A stretch of DNA of 19,439 nucleotides, from NCBI GenBank assembly GCA_964518595.1, contig CAZFHA010000032.1, forward strand, positions 1 to 19,439, in the 5' to 3' direction. Under the pieces are notes generated by a model that did not search any database, was not told the origin of the DNA, and saw only the letters and a program-made list of their open reading frames with translations. Below are positions 1-7,177 of this stretch, piece by piece. The DNA is from CAZFHA01 sp964518595 (lineage in GTDB: Bacteria; Bacillota; Clostridia; Saccharofermentanales; Saccharofermentanaceae). Made by a program: the position numbers and the translations under genes. How positions within the stretch are numbered: the first letter of the stretch is position 1; every line of letters starts with the position of its first letter.

Positions 1-546
1 AAATACCCGATGTTTAACATCATCAAGCAGAATATTTTTGTAGGTGAGTTTTTGATTATTACTACCTTGACTCTTCTCGGCAACTATTTCTGACTCTGAT
101 TTTGACAGGGGCGTTATAGCTTTACTACTGCCCACCTCCGGTTCAGCTTTGCCCGTTAAAGATTTATTGTAGCGCCGTACATGAGCCTGTACCCGAGCTA
201 AAAACTCACGAATGCCAAAGGGTTTGGTAATATAATCATCCGCCCCAGCTTCCAGACCTCTTACTTTATCAGCCTCAGTCCCCAAGGCAGTCAACATCAC
301 AATAGGAGAGAGGCTGTATTGTGGATGCTCTCGCAATTTGCGACAAATCATATAGCCATCACTACCGGGAAGCATAATATCCAAAAGAAATAAGTCTACT
401 CGGCTCACGGAATCCAAACCCTGAAATAATTCAGTTTCAGAGCGGAAAGACTTTACCCAATAGCCTTCACCGGCCAGATTGTATTCAATCAATTCAGCAA
501 TAACTAAATCATCCTCAACTAATACAATCAACGGTTTATCTGTCAT
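1..546 (-). CDS. OmpR-family response regulator, N-terminal part (probable PhoP/PhoB)
   Basis: Reading the minus strand from ATG 546 gives 182 codons open to the window edge, so the C-terminal part lies outside. Residues 1-125 form a receiver domain: acidic pocket E11-D12-D13, phospho-acceptor D56 in LLDIMLPG, T86 and K108 (TKPF). After residue 128 comes a linker of about 40 residues rich in Ser, Lys and Glu. LTYKNILLDDVKHRVF then looks like the first strands of an OmpR/PhoB winged-helix DNA-binding domain. The ATG overlaps the phoU stop in an ATGA, so translation is probably coupled. Position at the end of the pst-phoU run implies it is the phosphate-starvation regulator; this is inferred from context, not from a specific residue signature. 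A partner histidine kinase would be expected further left. Confidence 0.9.
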   Translation of the reverse strand, partial: MTDKPLIVLVEDDLVIAELIEYNLAGEGYWVKSFRSETELFQGLDSVSRVDLFLLDIMLPGSDGYMICRKLREHPQYSLSPIVMLTALGTEADKVRGLEAGADDYITKPFGIREFLARVQAHVRRYNKSLTGKAEPEVGSSKAITPLSKSESEIVAEKSQGSNNQKLTYKNILLDDVKHRVF

Positions 547-1202
547 GTTTCATCCGGCCTCCTGCCACGTACATAAAAGAGCACCCATTCGGCAACATTT
601 TGGGCGTGATCGGAAATGCGCTCGAAATACTTACATACCAGAAGTATCTCTGTTAATATTTCAATACTATCAGGATCTTGGCGCATCCGCTGTACCAAGT
701 AATTTTTGACCTTATAGTAAAGAGCGTCAACTTTGTCATCCATATGCACCACCCGAGCCGCATCTTCTTCGTTTCGAGTCACATAGGATTCCAAGGCAGA
801 ACGAATCATCATTTGTGACAAGTCTGACATCCGAATCAAATCAGCCGGAATGATAATATTCTGTCCCAAGGAATCAAGCAGAATAACTTTTTCTGAGATA
901 TCACTGGCATGGTCGGCAATTCGCTCTAAATCGGTAATCAACTTCAAAGTAGAAATAGCATCGCGTAAATCCCTGGCTACCGGCTGCTGACGTGCAATGA
1001 GCTGTACGCAAGCTGTATCAATCTCCCGCTCCATTAAATCAATAGCATCATCTTTGGCAATAACTTTTTTAGCCATCTCTACATCCATTTCAACTAAAGC
1101 GGTTACTGCATCCTCAATAGCTTCACTGGTCAGTTTTCCCATTTGAATAATTTGTTCATGAATATTCTTGATTGATTTATCAAACTCACTTCTAATTGTC
1201 AT
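543..1202 (-). CDS. phoU: Phosphate uptake regulator PhoU
   Basis: A 219-residue all-helical protein of normal PhoU length. It has the two PhoU-type three-helix repeats, each with a metal-binding ExxxD motif: LERIADHASD (E93/D97) and FERISDHAQN (E194/D198). PhoU restrains Pst transport and damps the Pho two-component signal when phosphate is ample. The frame extends to a TTG at 1223, but AAGGAG sits just upstream of ATG 1202 with 6-nt spacing and would be inside the longer version, so ATG 1202 (MTIRSEF) is preferred. It follows pstB by 13 bases and overlaps the regulator by ATGA, so it is part of the same transcript. Confidence 0.95.
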   Translation of the reverse strand: MTIRSEFDKSIKNIHEQIIQMGKLTSEAIEDAVTALVEMDVEMAKKVIAKDDAIDLMEREIDTACVQLIARQQPVARDLRDAISTLKLITDLERIADHASDISEKVILLDSLGQNIIIPADLIRMSDLSQMMIRSALESYVTRNEEDAARVVHMDDKVDALYYKVKNYLVQRMRQDPDSIEILTEILLVCKYFERISDHAQNVAEWVLFYVRGRRPDET

Positions 1203-1215
1203 TGCCATCTCCTTC

Positions 1216-2052
1216 TTAGCCAAAACGGCCTGTTACATAATCTTCGGTTTTTTTGTTTTTCGGCGAATCGAAGAGCTCTATAGTTGGGCCGTGCTCAACA
1301 ATTTCACCGAGTAAAAAGAAGGCGGTCTTATCCGAAACCCGGACAGCCTGCTGCATGTTATGGGTCACAATAATAACAGTGTACTTCTTTTTCAGATCAT
1401 TCATCAAGTCCTCAATCTTTAAGGTTGACATAGGGTCCAGTGCCGAAGTGGGTTCATCCATTAGCAGGATATCCGGTTCTACCGCCAAAGCCCGGGCGAT
1501 ACAGAGACGCTGCTGCTGTCCACCGGATATGCCCAAAGCAGAACCCTTAAGCCGATCCTTAACCTCATTCCAGAGAGCCGCGTTGGTTAGCGCCTTCTCC
1601 ACAATCACATCCAAATCAGCCTTTTTGCGGATACCGTGAACCCGAGGCCCATAAGCAATATTATCATAAATACTCATAGGGAAGGGATTGGGTTTTTGAA
1701 AAACCATTCCAGCCCGCTTACGTAAAAGATTAACATCGCAGTCCCGCCCATAAATATTTTGCCCGTCTATCTTTACAGTGCCTTCTACCCGGCAATCAAA
1801 AACCAGATCATTCATTCGATTCAATGTCTTTAAGCAAGTGGATTTACCACAACCTGAAGGTCCGATAAAGGCTGTGATTTCATTTTGTTTCACCTCAAGG
1901 TTAACATCTTTGAGCGCTTGAAAGGTTCCATAAAATAAATTAAGGTGCTCAATAGAAATCTTAACCGGTTGTGGTGCTGGTGGTGGTATTACATTGGTAT
2001 AAGACAGATTGGCCGCAAATTGACTTTCTTGATTGGATAACGTTTTATTCAT
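1216..2052 (-). CDS. pstB: Phosphate ABC transporter ATP-binding protein PstB
   Basis: A 278-residue ABC ATPase that powers phosphate import at the cytoplasmic face of PstCA. Walker A GPSGCGKST is at 64-72, the Q-loop Gln at 119 (VFQKPNPFP, typical of PstB), the signature SGGQQQR at 176-182, Walker B ILLMDE with catalytic E200, and the H-loop His at 231. The first 30 or so residues form a Pro-rich extension (PPPAPQP) slightly longer than in most PstB. AGAGAGG lies 7 nt before the ATG. It is 40 bases downstream of pstA and 13 bases ahead of phoU. Confidence 0.97.
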   Translation of the reverse strand: MNKTLSNQESQFAANLSYTNVIPPPAPQPVKISIEHLNLFYGTFQALKDVNLEVKQNEITAFIGPSGCGKSTCLKTLNRMNDLVFDCRVEGTVKIDGQNIYGRDCDVNLLRKRAGMVFQKPNPFPMSIYDNIAYGPRVHGIRKKADLDVIVEKALTNAALWNEVKDRLKGSALGISGGQQQRLCIARALAVEPDILLMDEPTSALDPMSTLKIEDLMNDLKKKYTVIIVTHNMQQAVRVSDKTAFFLLGEIVEHGPTIELFDSPKNKKTEDYVTGRFG

Positions 2053-2092
2053 AGATAAACCTCTCTAGTTGTTACTGCTATTTAGTAGAAAA

Positions 2093-2956
2093 TTAGCCCT
2101 TTCGAAGTCGCTTGGAAAAGAATCCGGCTAAGCGATTTAGTAAAAAAATCAGAATTAACAGTGCCGAAGCTGTGGCAAAAGGAACGGACACGGGATCTTT
2201 ACCATTCATTGCCGAGTTGTATAGATGCAGTGCCAAGGTATTTCCTTGACGGAATACATGCCCAAAAACCGCATCCAAGATATTGTCTCCCTTGGGCATA
2301 CCGTAACCGGAAACTCCAACAGTAAACAGGAGGGCAGCAGTCTCTCCCACAATTCTTCCCATAGCCAAAATCACACCTGTAAGCACTCCCGGCAGAGCGC
2401 AGGGTAAGACAATTCCCATAGTCGTTCTAAGCTTTCCTGCACCTAATCCCATGGCGCCTTCTTTATAATAAGAAGGCACAGCTAGAAGAGCCTCTTCAGT
2501 GGTTCGGATAATAGTGGGAAGAATACAGATCATCATAGTCAAGCTACCTGAAATAATGGACAACTTTAGCTGAAATAAAACCACAAATACCGCATAACCG
2601 AAGAGACCAAAGAGAATCGACGGAATTCCAGCCAGAACCTCAGTAGCGAAACGAATCATACGAACCAACCGCCCCTGCCTGGCGTATTGGGTCAAATAAA
2701 TCGCGCCTCCTATGCCCAAAGGTGTTGCCAAAACTAAACTGATAATGACAATATAAAGAGTATTTATAATCATGGGCAAAATACCTTTATCGCCATTCTT
2801 ACTGGCAGAATAGGTACTGGTCAAAAACTCCCAAGTCATATGAGGTAAACCGTTATAAAGTACATAACCCAAAATACCCACCAAAACTGCCACTACAATA
2901 ATCGAACTGCCCCAAATGAGAACCGTTAAAATCTTATCCTTAGTCTTATTTTTCAT
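2093..2956 (-). CDS. pstA: Phosphate ABC transporter permease PstA
   Basis: A 287-residue membrane protein of the usual PstA length with about six membrane segments (about 13-34, 62-88, 105-130, 138-155, 185-205 and 260-280). The EAA-type cytoplasmic loop that contacts PstB is YYKEGAMGLGAGKLRTTMG at 163-181, followed by the conserved GRIVGETAALLFTVG. The start codon lies inside the end of pstC (11-base overlap), which suggests translational coupling. A run of G residues about 11 nt upstream serves as the ribosome-binding site. It forms the phosphate channel with PstC. Confidence 0.96.
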   Translation of the reverse strand: MKNKTKDKILTVLIWGSSIIVVAVLVGILGYVLYNGLPHMTWEFLTSTYSASKNGDKGILPMIINTLYIVIISLVLATPLGIGGAIYLTQYARQGRLVRMIRFATEVLAGIPSILFGLFGYAVFVVLFQLKLSIISGSLTMMICILPTIIRTTEEALLAVPSYYKEGAMGLGAGKLRTTMGIVLPCALPGVLTGVILAMGRIVGETAALLFTVGVSGYGMPKGDNILDAVFGHVFRQGNTLALHLYNSAMNGKDPVSVPFATASALLILIFLLNRLAGFFSKRLRKG

Positions 2957-4301
2957 TTATTTGTACCCCCCTCTTGGAAATAAACATGAAGGTAATATTA
3001 ACTAACATAATAAAGATGAATAGCACCAACCCAATGGCAAAAAGCGACTGGCGGTGTAATCCGACTTCGGCATATCCCATCTCAAAAGCAATACCGGCGG
3101 TCATGGGACGAACTGAGCCAAAGAGGGTCGGGAACTGCACAATATTACCGGCCACCATAATTACCGCCATGGTTTCACCAATCGCTCGTCCTACGCCTAA
3201 AATCACACCGGCTAAGATTCCAGAACGAGCTGCCGGAATCTGAATGCCAAAAATAGTCGAAATCTTTGTGTTACCTAAAGCCAAAGAACCTTCCGTATAC
3301 GTACGGGGAACACTTTTTAGTGCCGTAACAGAGACGCTGATAATCGTGGGGAGAATCATAATAGCCAAAATAAGTATTACCGCCAAAAGCCCTGCACCGG
3401 TGGTGTTATAACCCATTTTACTGCCCAAATCGCGAATAACCGGCACAACCACTTTCATCCCCCAAAATCCATAGATAACAGAAGGAATACCTGCCAATAG
3501 CTCCACCGCCGGCTGAACAATTTTAGCCATCCAACGGGGAGAGACTTCCGCCAAAAAGACAGCAGTCAAAAGTCCAATGGGAACACCAATAGCCATTGCT
3601 CCGAGACAACCAAAAATAGAAGCCAAGATCATATAGAGAATGCCAAATGAGGGTTCTGCTGCCGTAGGAGCCCAATTGGTTCCGAAAATAAAGGGAAGTA
3701 TACCAATCTGAACAATGGCTGGAGAACCGTAGATAAACATATATAAAGTTATTATAATTACAATTCCTACCGACAGGGTAGCCAGAAACTTAAAGACAAT
3801 TTCTGCCGATCTCTCCACCCCTAGCTTAGCCAAAGTTAAAAAAGCCGCCCCCAGACTTAGTATCCAAAATACATACCAACCGCTTACTAAAGCCGCCAAA
3901 GATTTGCCTAGCCCGGCAGAACTGGCTTGGGCTGCCAGCTGAGAAGCAAAGGGAATCTGTAAAAAGGCCAACAGGCCTCCCACAAAGAAAAGCCCACAGG
4001 CCCAGGCTAGAGTCTTACGAAGGAGCAGGACAACACCTCCGACCAATGCTAACCAGGAAAAAAGCACACCCAAACGCATAAAAATTGGCAAGGTAATCAG
4101 AGCCCCATCAGGGAAACGAATATTTTTTGTCAGCACTTGCCACCCGGACAAAGCCACTTCATAGTCACCAAAGAGAAAATATATGAAAGGTAAGAATTGA
4201 GAGGCTAAAGCTATAAAAGCCAAGAAAATAATTCCATATTTTAACCGCTGCTGCAATTTACTATTGTCTCTTCTTGAAATTGATGTATTATAATTTTCCA
4301 A
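2946..4301 (-). CDS. pstC: Phosphate ABC transporter permease PstC with N-terminal membrane extension
   Basis: The last 290 or so residues are a standard PstC: six membrane segments, the GIPSVIYGFWG segment, the EAA-type loop YTEGSLALGNTKISTIFG and GRAIGETMAVIMVAGN. The first 160 or so residues are not part of usual PstC. They hold about four predicted membrane segments, roughly 23-44, 75-95, 98-116 and 140-158 in this numbering, separated by short loops and lacking a motif I recognise. The frame reaches a TTG at 4325, but the only good SD (GAAGAGGAG) lies inside that version and about 10 nt before TTG 4301, so 4301 (451 residues) is preferred with moderate certainty. It follows pstS2 by 35 bases. 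Confidence 0.93.
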   Translation of the reverse strand: MENYNTSISRRDNSKLQQRLKYGIIFLAFIALASQFLPFIYFLFGDYEVALSGWQVLTKNIRFPDGALITLPIFMRLGVLFSWLALVGGVVLLLRKTLAWACGLFFVGGLLAFLQIPFASQLAAQASSAGLGKSLAALVSGWYVFWILSLGAAFLTLAKLGVERSAEIVFKFLATLSVGIVIIITLYMFIYGSPAIVQIGILPFIFGTNWAPTAAEPSFGILYMILASIFGCLGAMAIGVPIGLLTAVFLAEVSPRWMAKIVQPAVELLAGIPSVIYGFWGMKVVVPVIRDLGSKMGYNTTGAGLLAVILILAIMILPTIISVSVTALKSVPRTYTEGSLALGNTKISTIFGIQIPAARSGILAGVILGVGRAIGETMAVIMVAGNIVQFPTLFGSVRPMTAGIAFEMGYAEVGLHRQSLFAIGLVLFIFIMLVNITFMFISKRGVQINEK

Positions 4302-4336
4302 ATCAACCACACTCCTCTTCGCCAAACATCAGCGGT

Positions 4337-5260
4337 TTATTTTAGAGCCTCTCGCCCCTTTGGATTAGGAACAAGCCCATCTTCCGCTATCACTTTTAAG
4401 CCAGCCTCTGAAAAAACATAATCCAAAAAGCTCTCCACCAGAGGATCTTGATTTGTAGCTAAAGTAATCATGATAAAAGGCCTCTGCAGGAGATATTCTC
4501 CGGTTCTTATGGTCTCTTCCGAAGGCGAAACACCTTCAATAGTAATGCCGTGAACCGACTCGTCCAGTGCTGAGATCGAAATATAGCCAATTGCGTTGGG
4601 GTTAGAAGCCACTACCTGTTTAATATTACCTGTAGAGTTTTGCTCCTGCTCATAAACAGGCTCTTCAATTCCAAGTAAGTCTTCAAAAGCACTTCTCGTT
4701 CCAGAAGCGGCTTCTCTGCCAATACGCTGAATCGGAGCATCTACACCCATTACCTCCTGCCAGTTATTGATTTCCCCACTAAATATCTTCTGAAGTTGTT
4801 GGCTGGTAAGTTCCTTAATAGACGAGGATGGATTCACAATAATTACAATCCCATCATAGCCAATGGTATATTGATGAAAAAGTTCCGGATTTTCAGCAGC
4901 TTTTAAGCTCCGTGATAAAAGTCCGATTTGAGCAATAGAATTCTTAACCGCCGTCGGCCCCTCTCCCGATCCATTACCGCCTACGGATACCGTAACGCCC
5001 GACTGCTGCTCAGTAAAACCTTCACCCAGAGCCGTGGCCACATCCGCCATGGATGTAGATCCTGTTAGCACCAAGGAACCGGAAAGTACTTTCGAGGTCG
5101 CTTCTGTAGCTACAGTTTCCCCATCATGATTATTTTGGCTCACTACAGTCGCCATCACTTCACCACAACCAGTTAATATAGAAAGACCTATCGTTAGGAC
5201 ACCCAAAAGTGAAACAAACCTTATAGTTTTCAATGAAAATAACCCAATGACCGCTGTCAT
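4337..5260 (-). CDS. pstS: Phosphate-binding lipoprotein PstS, second copy
   Basis: A 307-residue extracytoplasmic substrate-binding protein. A basic/hydrophobic signal ends in lipobox LTGC with Cys32 as the lipid anchor. Phosphate-contacting motifs of the PstS family are present: TGSTSM (about 66-71), GGNGSGEG, YDG (D136) and GREAASGTR (181-189). It is clearly paralogous to the copy at 5468-6364, sharing long blocks such as NSTGN, NPNAIGYIS and PSEETI. It is the first gene of the transporter unit proper and has its own Pho-box-like promoter. AAGAAGGG directly abuts the ATG, which is unusually close, so the exact start is slightly uncertain. Confidence 0.94.
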   Translation of the reverse strand: MTAVIGLFSLKTIRFVSLLGVLTIGLSILTGCGEVMATVVSQNNHDGETVATEATSKVLSGSLVLTGSTSMADVATALGEGFTEQQSGVTVSVGGNGSGEGPTAVKNSIAQIGLLSRSLKAAENPELFHQYTIGYDGIVIIVNPSSSIKELTSQQLQKIFSGEINNWQEVMGVDAPIQRIGREAASGTRSAFEDLLGIEEPVYEQEQNSTGNIKQVVASNPNAIGYISISALDESVHGITIEGVSPSEETIRTGEYLLQRPFIMITLATNQDPLVESFLDYVFSEAGLKVIAEDGLVPNPKGREALK

Positions 5261-5316
5261 CCCTTCTTATAACCTTTGACAACAGCATATCAATCTTATA
5301 GCCCTACATCATTATT
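5261..5316 (-). promoter_or_regulatory. Candidate promoter of pstS2 (-10 AATAAT)
   Basis: AATAAT at 5316-5311 lies 13 bases after the last in-phase hexamer of the Pho-like array, the same gap as at pstS1. No -35 consensus is present, as expected for an activator-dependent promoter. A second -10-like TATAAG at 5300-5295 is an alternative. The predicted leader is about 45 bases. Confidence 0.5.
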
Positions 5317-5320
5317 TCCA

Positions 5321-5357
5321 TGTTATGAATGTAATCCCTATGTTAAGTCTATGTAAA
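5321..5357 (-). promoter_or_regulatory. Pho box upstream of pstS2
   Basis: Minus-strand hexamers TTTACA (5357-5352), TTAACA (5346-5341) and ATTACA (5335-5330) recur at exactly 11 bp. A further ATAACA (5326-5321) is 9 bp on. This matches the TT(A/T/C)ACA direct-repeat pattern, spaced by 4-6 nt, described for PhoP of Bacillus. It fits the OmpR-type regulator encoded at the end of the operon. Confidence 0.72.
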
Positions 5358-5399
5358 ATATATCCTCAAAGTCTCACCGATACAGCAAAATTTCAGCGT

Positions 5400-5446
5400 A
5401 AAAAGACTACCTCAAGAATAATTTCTTACCTTTGAGATAGCCTTTT
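5400..5446 (-). terminator. Rho-independent terminator after pstS1
   Basis: On the minus strand AAAAGGCTATCTCAA (5446-5432) can pair with TTGAGGTAGTCTTTT (5415-5401), with two G-U pairs, around a loop of 16 bases; the T run follows. It sits 21 bases after the pstS1 stop and upstream of the Pho box of pstS2, so it separates the two units or attenuates read-through. Confidence 0.75.
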
Positions 5447-5467
5447 ATCCATCATAAAATAAATCTA

Positions 5468-6364
5468 TTACTTTGCTGCAGGTACCACACCATTATCCAG
5501 GACGATTTGTTGACCCTCTGCACTCATCACAAATTCAAGGAAAAGATTTGTTAACTCATCTTTGTCATTGGCCTTTACAATCATCAGAAAGGGTCTTTTT
5601 AAGGTATAGTCTCCAGCTTGAATTGTCTCTTCACTAGGAACCACCCCATCAATAGTTACACCCTTTATGCTCTCATCTAGTGCTGAAACGGAAATATAAC
5701 CAATCGCATTGGGATTACTGATAACAGACTGTTTGACATTGCCGGTGGAGTTTTGCTCCTCAGCGTAGACTGGCGCTTCCAGCTTTAGTAGTTCTTCAAA
5801 AGCACCACGAGTACCTGATGCCGCCTCTCTTCCGATAGCTTGGATAGGGGCATCCGCACCACCTAATTCTTTCCAATTCTTAATTTCTCCAGCAAAAATC
5901 TTAGTTACTTGCTCTTTTGTCAACTCTGTTACAGTAGACGCTGGATTAACAACAACAGCAATACCATCGTGACCAATAATCTGTTGCTTGAAGTCAGCCG
6001 GGGTTTCGCTGTCCTTTAAATCTCTGGACAACATACCAATTTGGGCCGTACCTTCCTTAACAGCGGTAGGGCCTTCACCAGAACCATTTCCACCAACAGA
6101 AATGGTAACCTCGGGATTCGCTGCCATAAAAGCCTCAGCTAAAGCATTACCAACATCTGCCATCGAAGTCGAGCCAGTTAGTACCAATTCTCCCGAAGCA
6201 CCGCCTTTCGAAGCGGCAGTTGTGGCCTGGCTATTGCTTGCAGAGTCAGCCGCAGTAGTTTTTCCAGAAGTTACACCGGTAACGCCACCGCCACAAGCTG
6301 TTAGGGCAACACATAAACTAGTTATAAGGAATGAACTTAAAAGTATTTTTGTTTTCTTTAACAT
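5468..6364 (-). CDS. pstS: Phosphate-binding lipoprotein PstS, first copy
   Basis: A 298-residue lipoprotein with lipobox LTAC (Cys24), then a Ser/Thr/Ala-rich tether of about 35 residues, then the PstS fold with GSTSM (64-68), GGNGSGEG, HDG (D133) and GREAASGTR (178-186). It captures phosphate outside the membrane for PstCAB. The frame runs back to 6397, but GAGGAGG stands 9 nt before ATG 6364, which begins MLKKTKILL, a proper signal peptide, so 6364 is chosen. It is the promoter-proximal gene and is followed by a terminator, an arrangement that would make it more abundant than the transporter. Confidence 0.96.
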   Translation of the reverse strand: MLKKTKILLSSFLITSLCVALTACGGGVTGVTSGKTTAADSASNSQATTAASKGGASGELVLTGSTSMADVGNALAEAFMAANPEVTISVGGNGSGEGPTAVKEGTAQIGMLSRDLKDSETPADFKQQIIGHDGIAVVVNPASTVTELTKEQVTKIFAGEIKNWKELGGADAPIQAIGREAASGTRGAFEELLKLEAPVYAEEQNSTGNVKQSVISNPNAIGYISVSALDESIKGVTIDGVVPSEETIQAGDYTLKRPFLMIVKANDKDELTNLFLEFVMSAEGQQIVLDNGVVPAAK

Positions 6365-6419
6365 ATTTTCTAACCTCCTCGTTGTTACTCTCATCATAAC
6401 AAGGAAAGGTTAGAGTAAG

Positions 6420-6425
6420 ATTATC
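6420..6425 (-). promoter_or_regulatory. -10 box of pstS1 promoter
   Basis: GATAAT on the minus strand, 13 bases downstream of the last hexamer of the Pho-like array and about 55 bases before ATG 6364. No -35 consensus is visible, consistent with activator dependence. Confidence 0.55.
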
Positions 6426-6438
6426 ATCAGGTTAGGAA

Positions 6439-6477
6439 GGTAAACCTTTGGTTCTCCTTAGTTTAACTTTAAGTAAA
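6439..6477 (-). promoter_or_regulatory. Pho box upstream of pstS1
   Basis: Minus-strand hexamers TTTACT (6477-6472), TTAAAC (6466-6461), AGAACC (6455-6450) and TTTACC (6444-6439) stand at an exact 11-bp period. They are more degenerate than the array at pstS2 but have the same phase and the same 13-bp gap to the -10 box. Likely target of the phosphate response regulator. Confidence 0.65.
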
Positions 6478-6492
6478 TTACGTTTTCACACA

Positions 6493-6530
6493 TAAAAAAA
6501 GAACCCCTTCTCTATAAGAAAGAGGTTCTA
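6493..6530 (-). terminator. Rho-independent terminator after the Smr-domain gene
   Basis: On the minus strand AGAACCTCTTTCT and AGAGAAGGGGTTC form a stem of about 13 bp with a 3-base loop, followed directly by a run of seven T. It ends the smr unit just before the pstS1 Pho box. Confidence 0.88.
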
Positions 6531-6548
6531 AAGGTTAATGTCTTGTTC

Positions 6549-6893
6549 TCACTTGAGAACCACAACGGTAACGCCGTCATTTGATCTAGCCCAGTCCGGA
6601 TCAGAACGGAAGGCAGGACAAATTTCAATCACAGAGCGCCCCACTCTTTCAAAAGGTCCAAACTGTTCCCCAGGACAGTAAGCTTTGATCCGTCCCTCAC
6701 CCATCATCGAACGCAAACATTCGTGAGTAGCCGACTTCAAAGATCCGCCTGTACCCGCAGAACCGTAACCATGAATAACCTTAACCTGATTAATACCAAT
6801 ACGACGCATGGTGTTTAACTCCAGCTTAAGCTTCTTCATCGCCCCATCCACTCTCGGTAACCCTTCTTCAATATTAATGATACTCGCAGCCAT
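6549..6893 (-). CDS. Small Smr-domain protein
   Basis: A 114-residue protein. Its centre (VKVIHGYGSAGTGGSLKSA, about 37-55) matches the core of the Smr (MutS2 C-terminal-like) domain, with the HG.G....G motif at 41-50. Smr domains act as nucleases or nucleic-acid-binding modules, and stand-alone versions of about 100 residues occur in clostridia with unknown function. The frame stays open to 7100, but that part crosses the TATAAT at 7056-7051 and looks non-protein. GAGAGG lies 7 nt before ATG 6893, which starts MAASIINIEEGLP. The gene is monocistronic: own promoter, own terminator. Its substrate cannot be told from sequence. Confidence 0.82.
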   Translation of the reverse strand: MAASIINIEEGLPRVDGAMKKLKLELNTMRRIGINQVKVIHGYGSAGTGGSLKSATHECLRSMMGEGRIKAYCPGEQFGPFERVGRSVIEICPAFRSDPDWARSNDGVTVVVLK

Positions 6894-7039
6894 AAATAAA
6901 CCTCTCCCAATCCCAATAATAAATTGACAACCTGATAACAATGTTGGCAGTACACCAAAACAAGGAAAAAAGACGCGACGAAATGCCCCAAAGAGACATC
7001 CTCCGACATCATCAATTGCCGTATAACGGCGGTTGGTTA

Positions 7040-7063
7040 CTTGTGTTTTAATTATAACACAAG
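7040..7063 (-). promoter_or_regulatory. smr promoter -10 inside a perfect inverted repeat
   Basis: CTTGTGTT at 7040-7047 and its exact complement AACACAAG at 7056-7063 flank an 8-base AT spacer. The minus-strand -10 TATAAT (7056-7051) falls in the middle. No convincing -35 is seen. The predicted leader to ATG 6893 is about 150 bases. It contains a small GCCG/CGGC hairpin and a repeated GATGTC, but no riboswitch class I recognise. Confidence 0.55.
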
Positions 7064-7122
7064 GAAGTAAAAAAAGTTGCCCTGAAAAGTAAATAAGCAA
7101 AAGATTTTATTAAATTCATTGC

Positions 7123-7151
7123 AAAATCACCAAGAGAACAAAAAAATCACC
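7123..7151 (+). repeat. Direct repeat upstream of rsuA
   Basis: AAAATCACC occurs at 7123-7131 and again at 7143-7151, exactly 20 bp apart, immediately upstream of the rsuA -10-like box. Two sites on the same DNA face suggest a possible activator or repressor site; the link is inferred. Confidence 0.4.
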
Positions 7152-7164
7152 CTATAGAGTATGT

Positions 7165-7170
7165 TATAAT
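7165..7170 (+). promoter_or_regulatory. Candidate -10 box of rsuA
   Basis: TATAAT lies 7 bases before ATG 7178, so a transcript would begin at or next to that ATG. No TTGACA-like -35 is found at normal distance. Confidence 0.45.
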
Positions 7171-7177
7171 GGCGTCT

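Noticed and set aside
1253..1639. 128-codon frame on the plus strand
   Set aside because: It lies wholly antisense to pstB, whose motifs are intact, and has no SD or recognisable domain.
5988..6413. 141-codon plus-strand frame
   Set aside because: Antisense shadow of pstS1, low complexity from the Ser/Ala/Thr-rich linker read in reverse.
6545..6560. Perfect 7-bp inverted repeat GTTCTCA/TGAGAAC over the smr stop codon
   Set aside because: Short, loop of only two bases and no T run; a far better terminator follows at 6493-6530.
6894..7100. 69-codon N-terminal extension of the Smr-domain frame
   Set aside because: It crosses the TATAAT box and inverted repeat, has no SD at its ATG and no family-like sequence; GAGAGG before ATG 6893 marks the real start.
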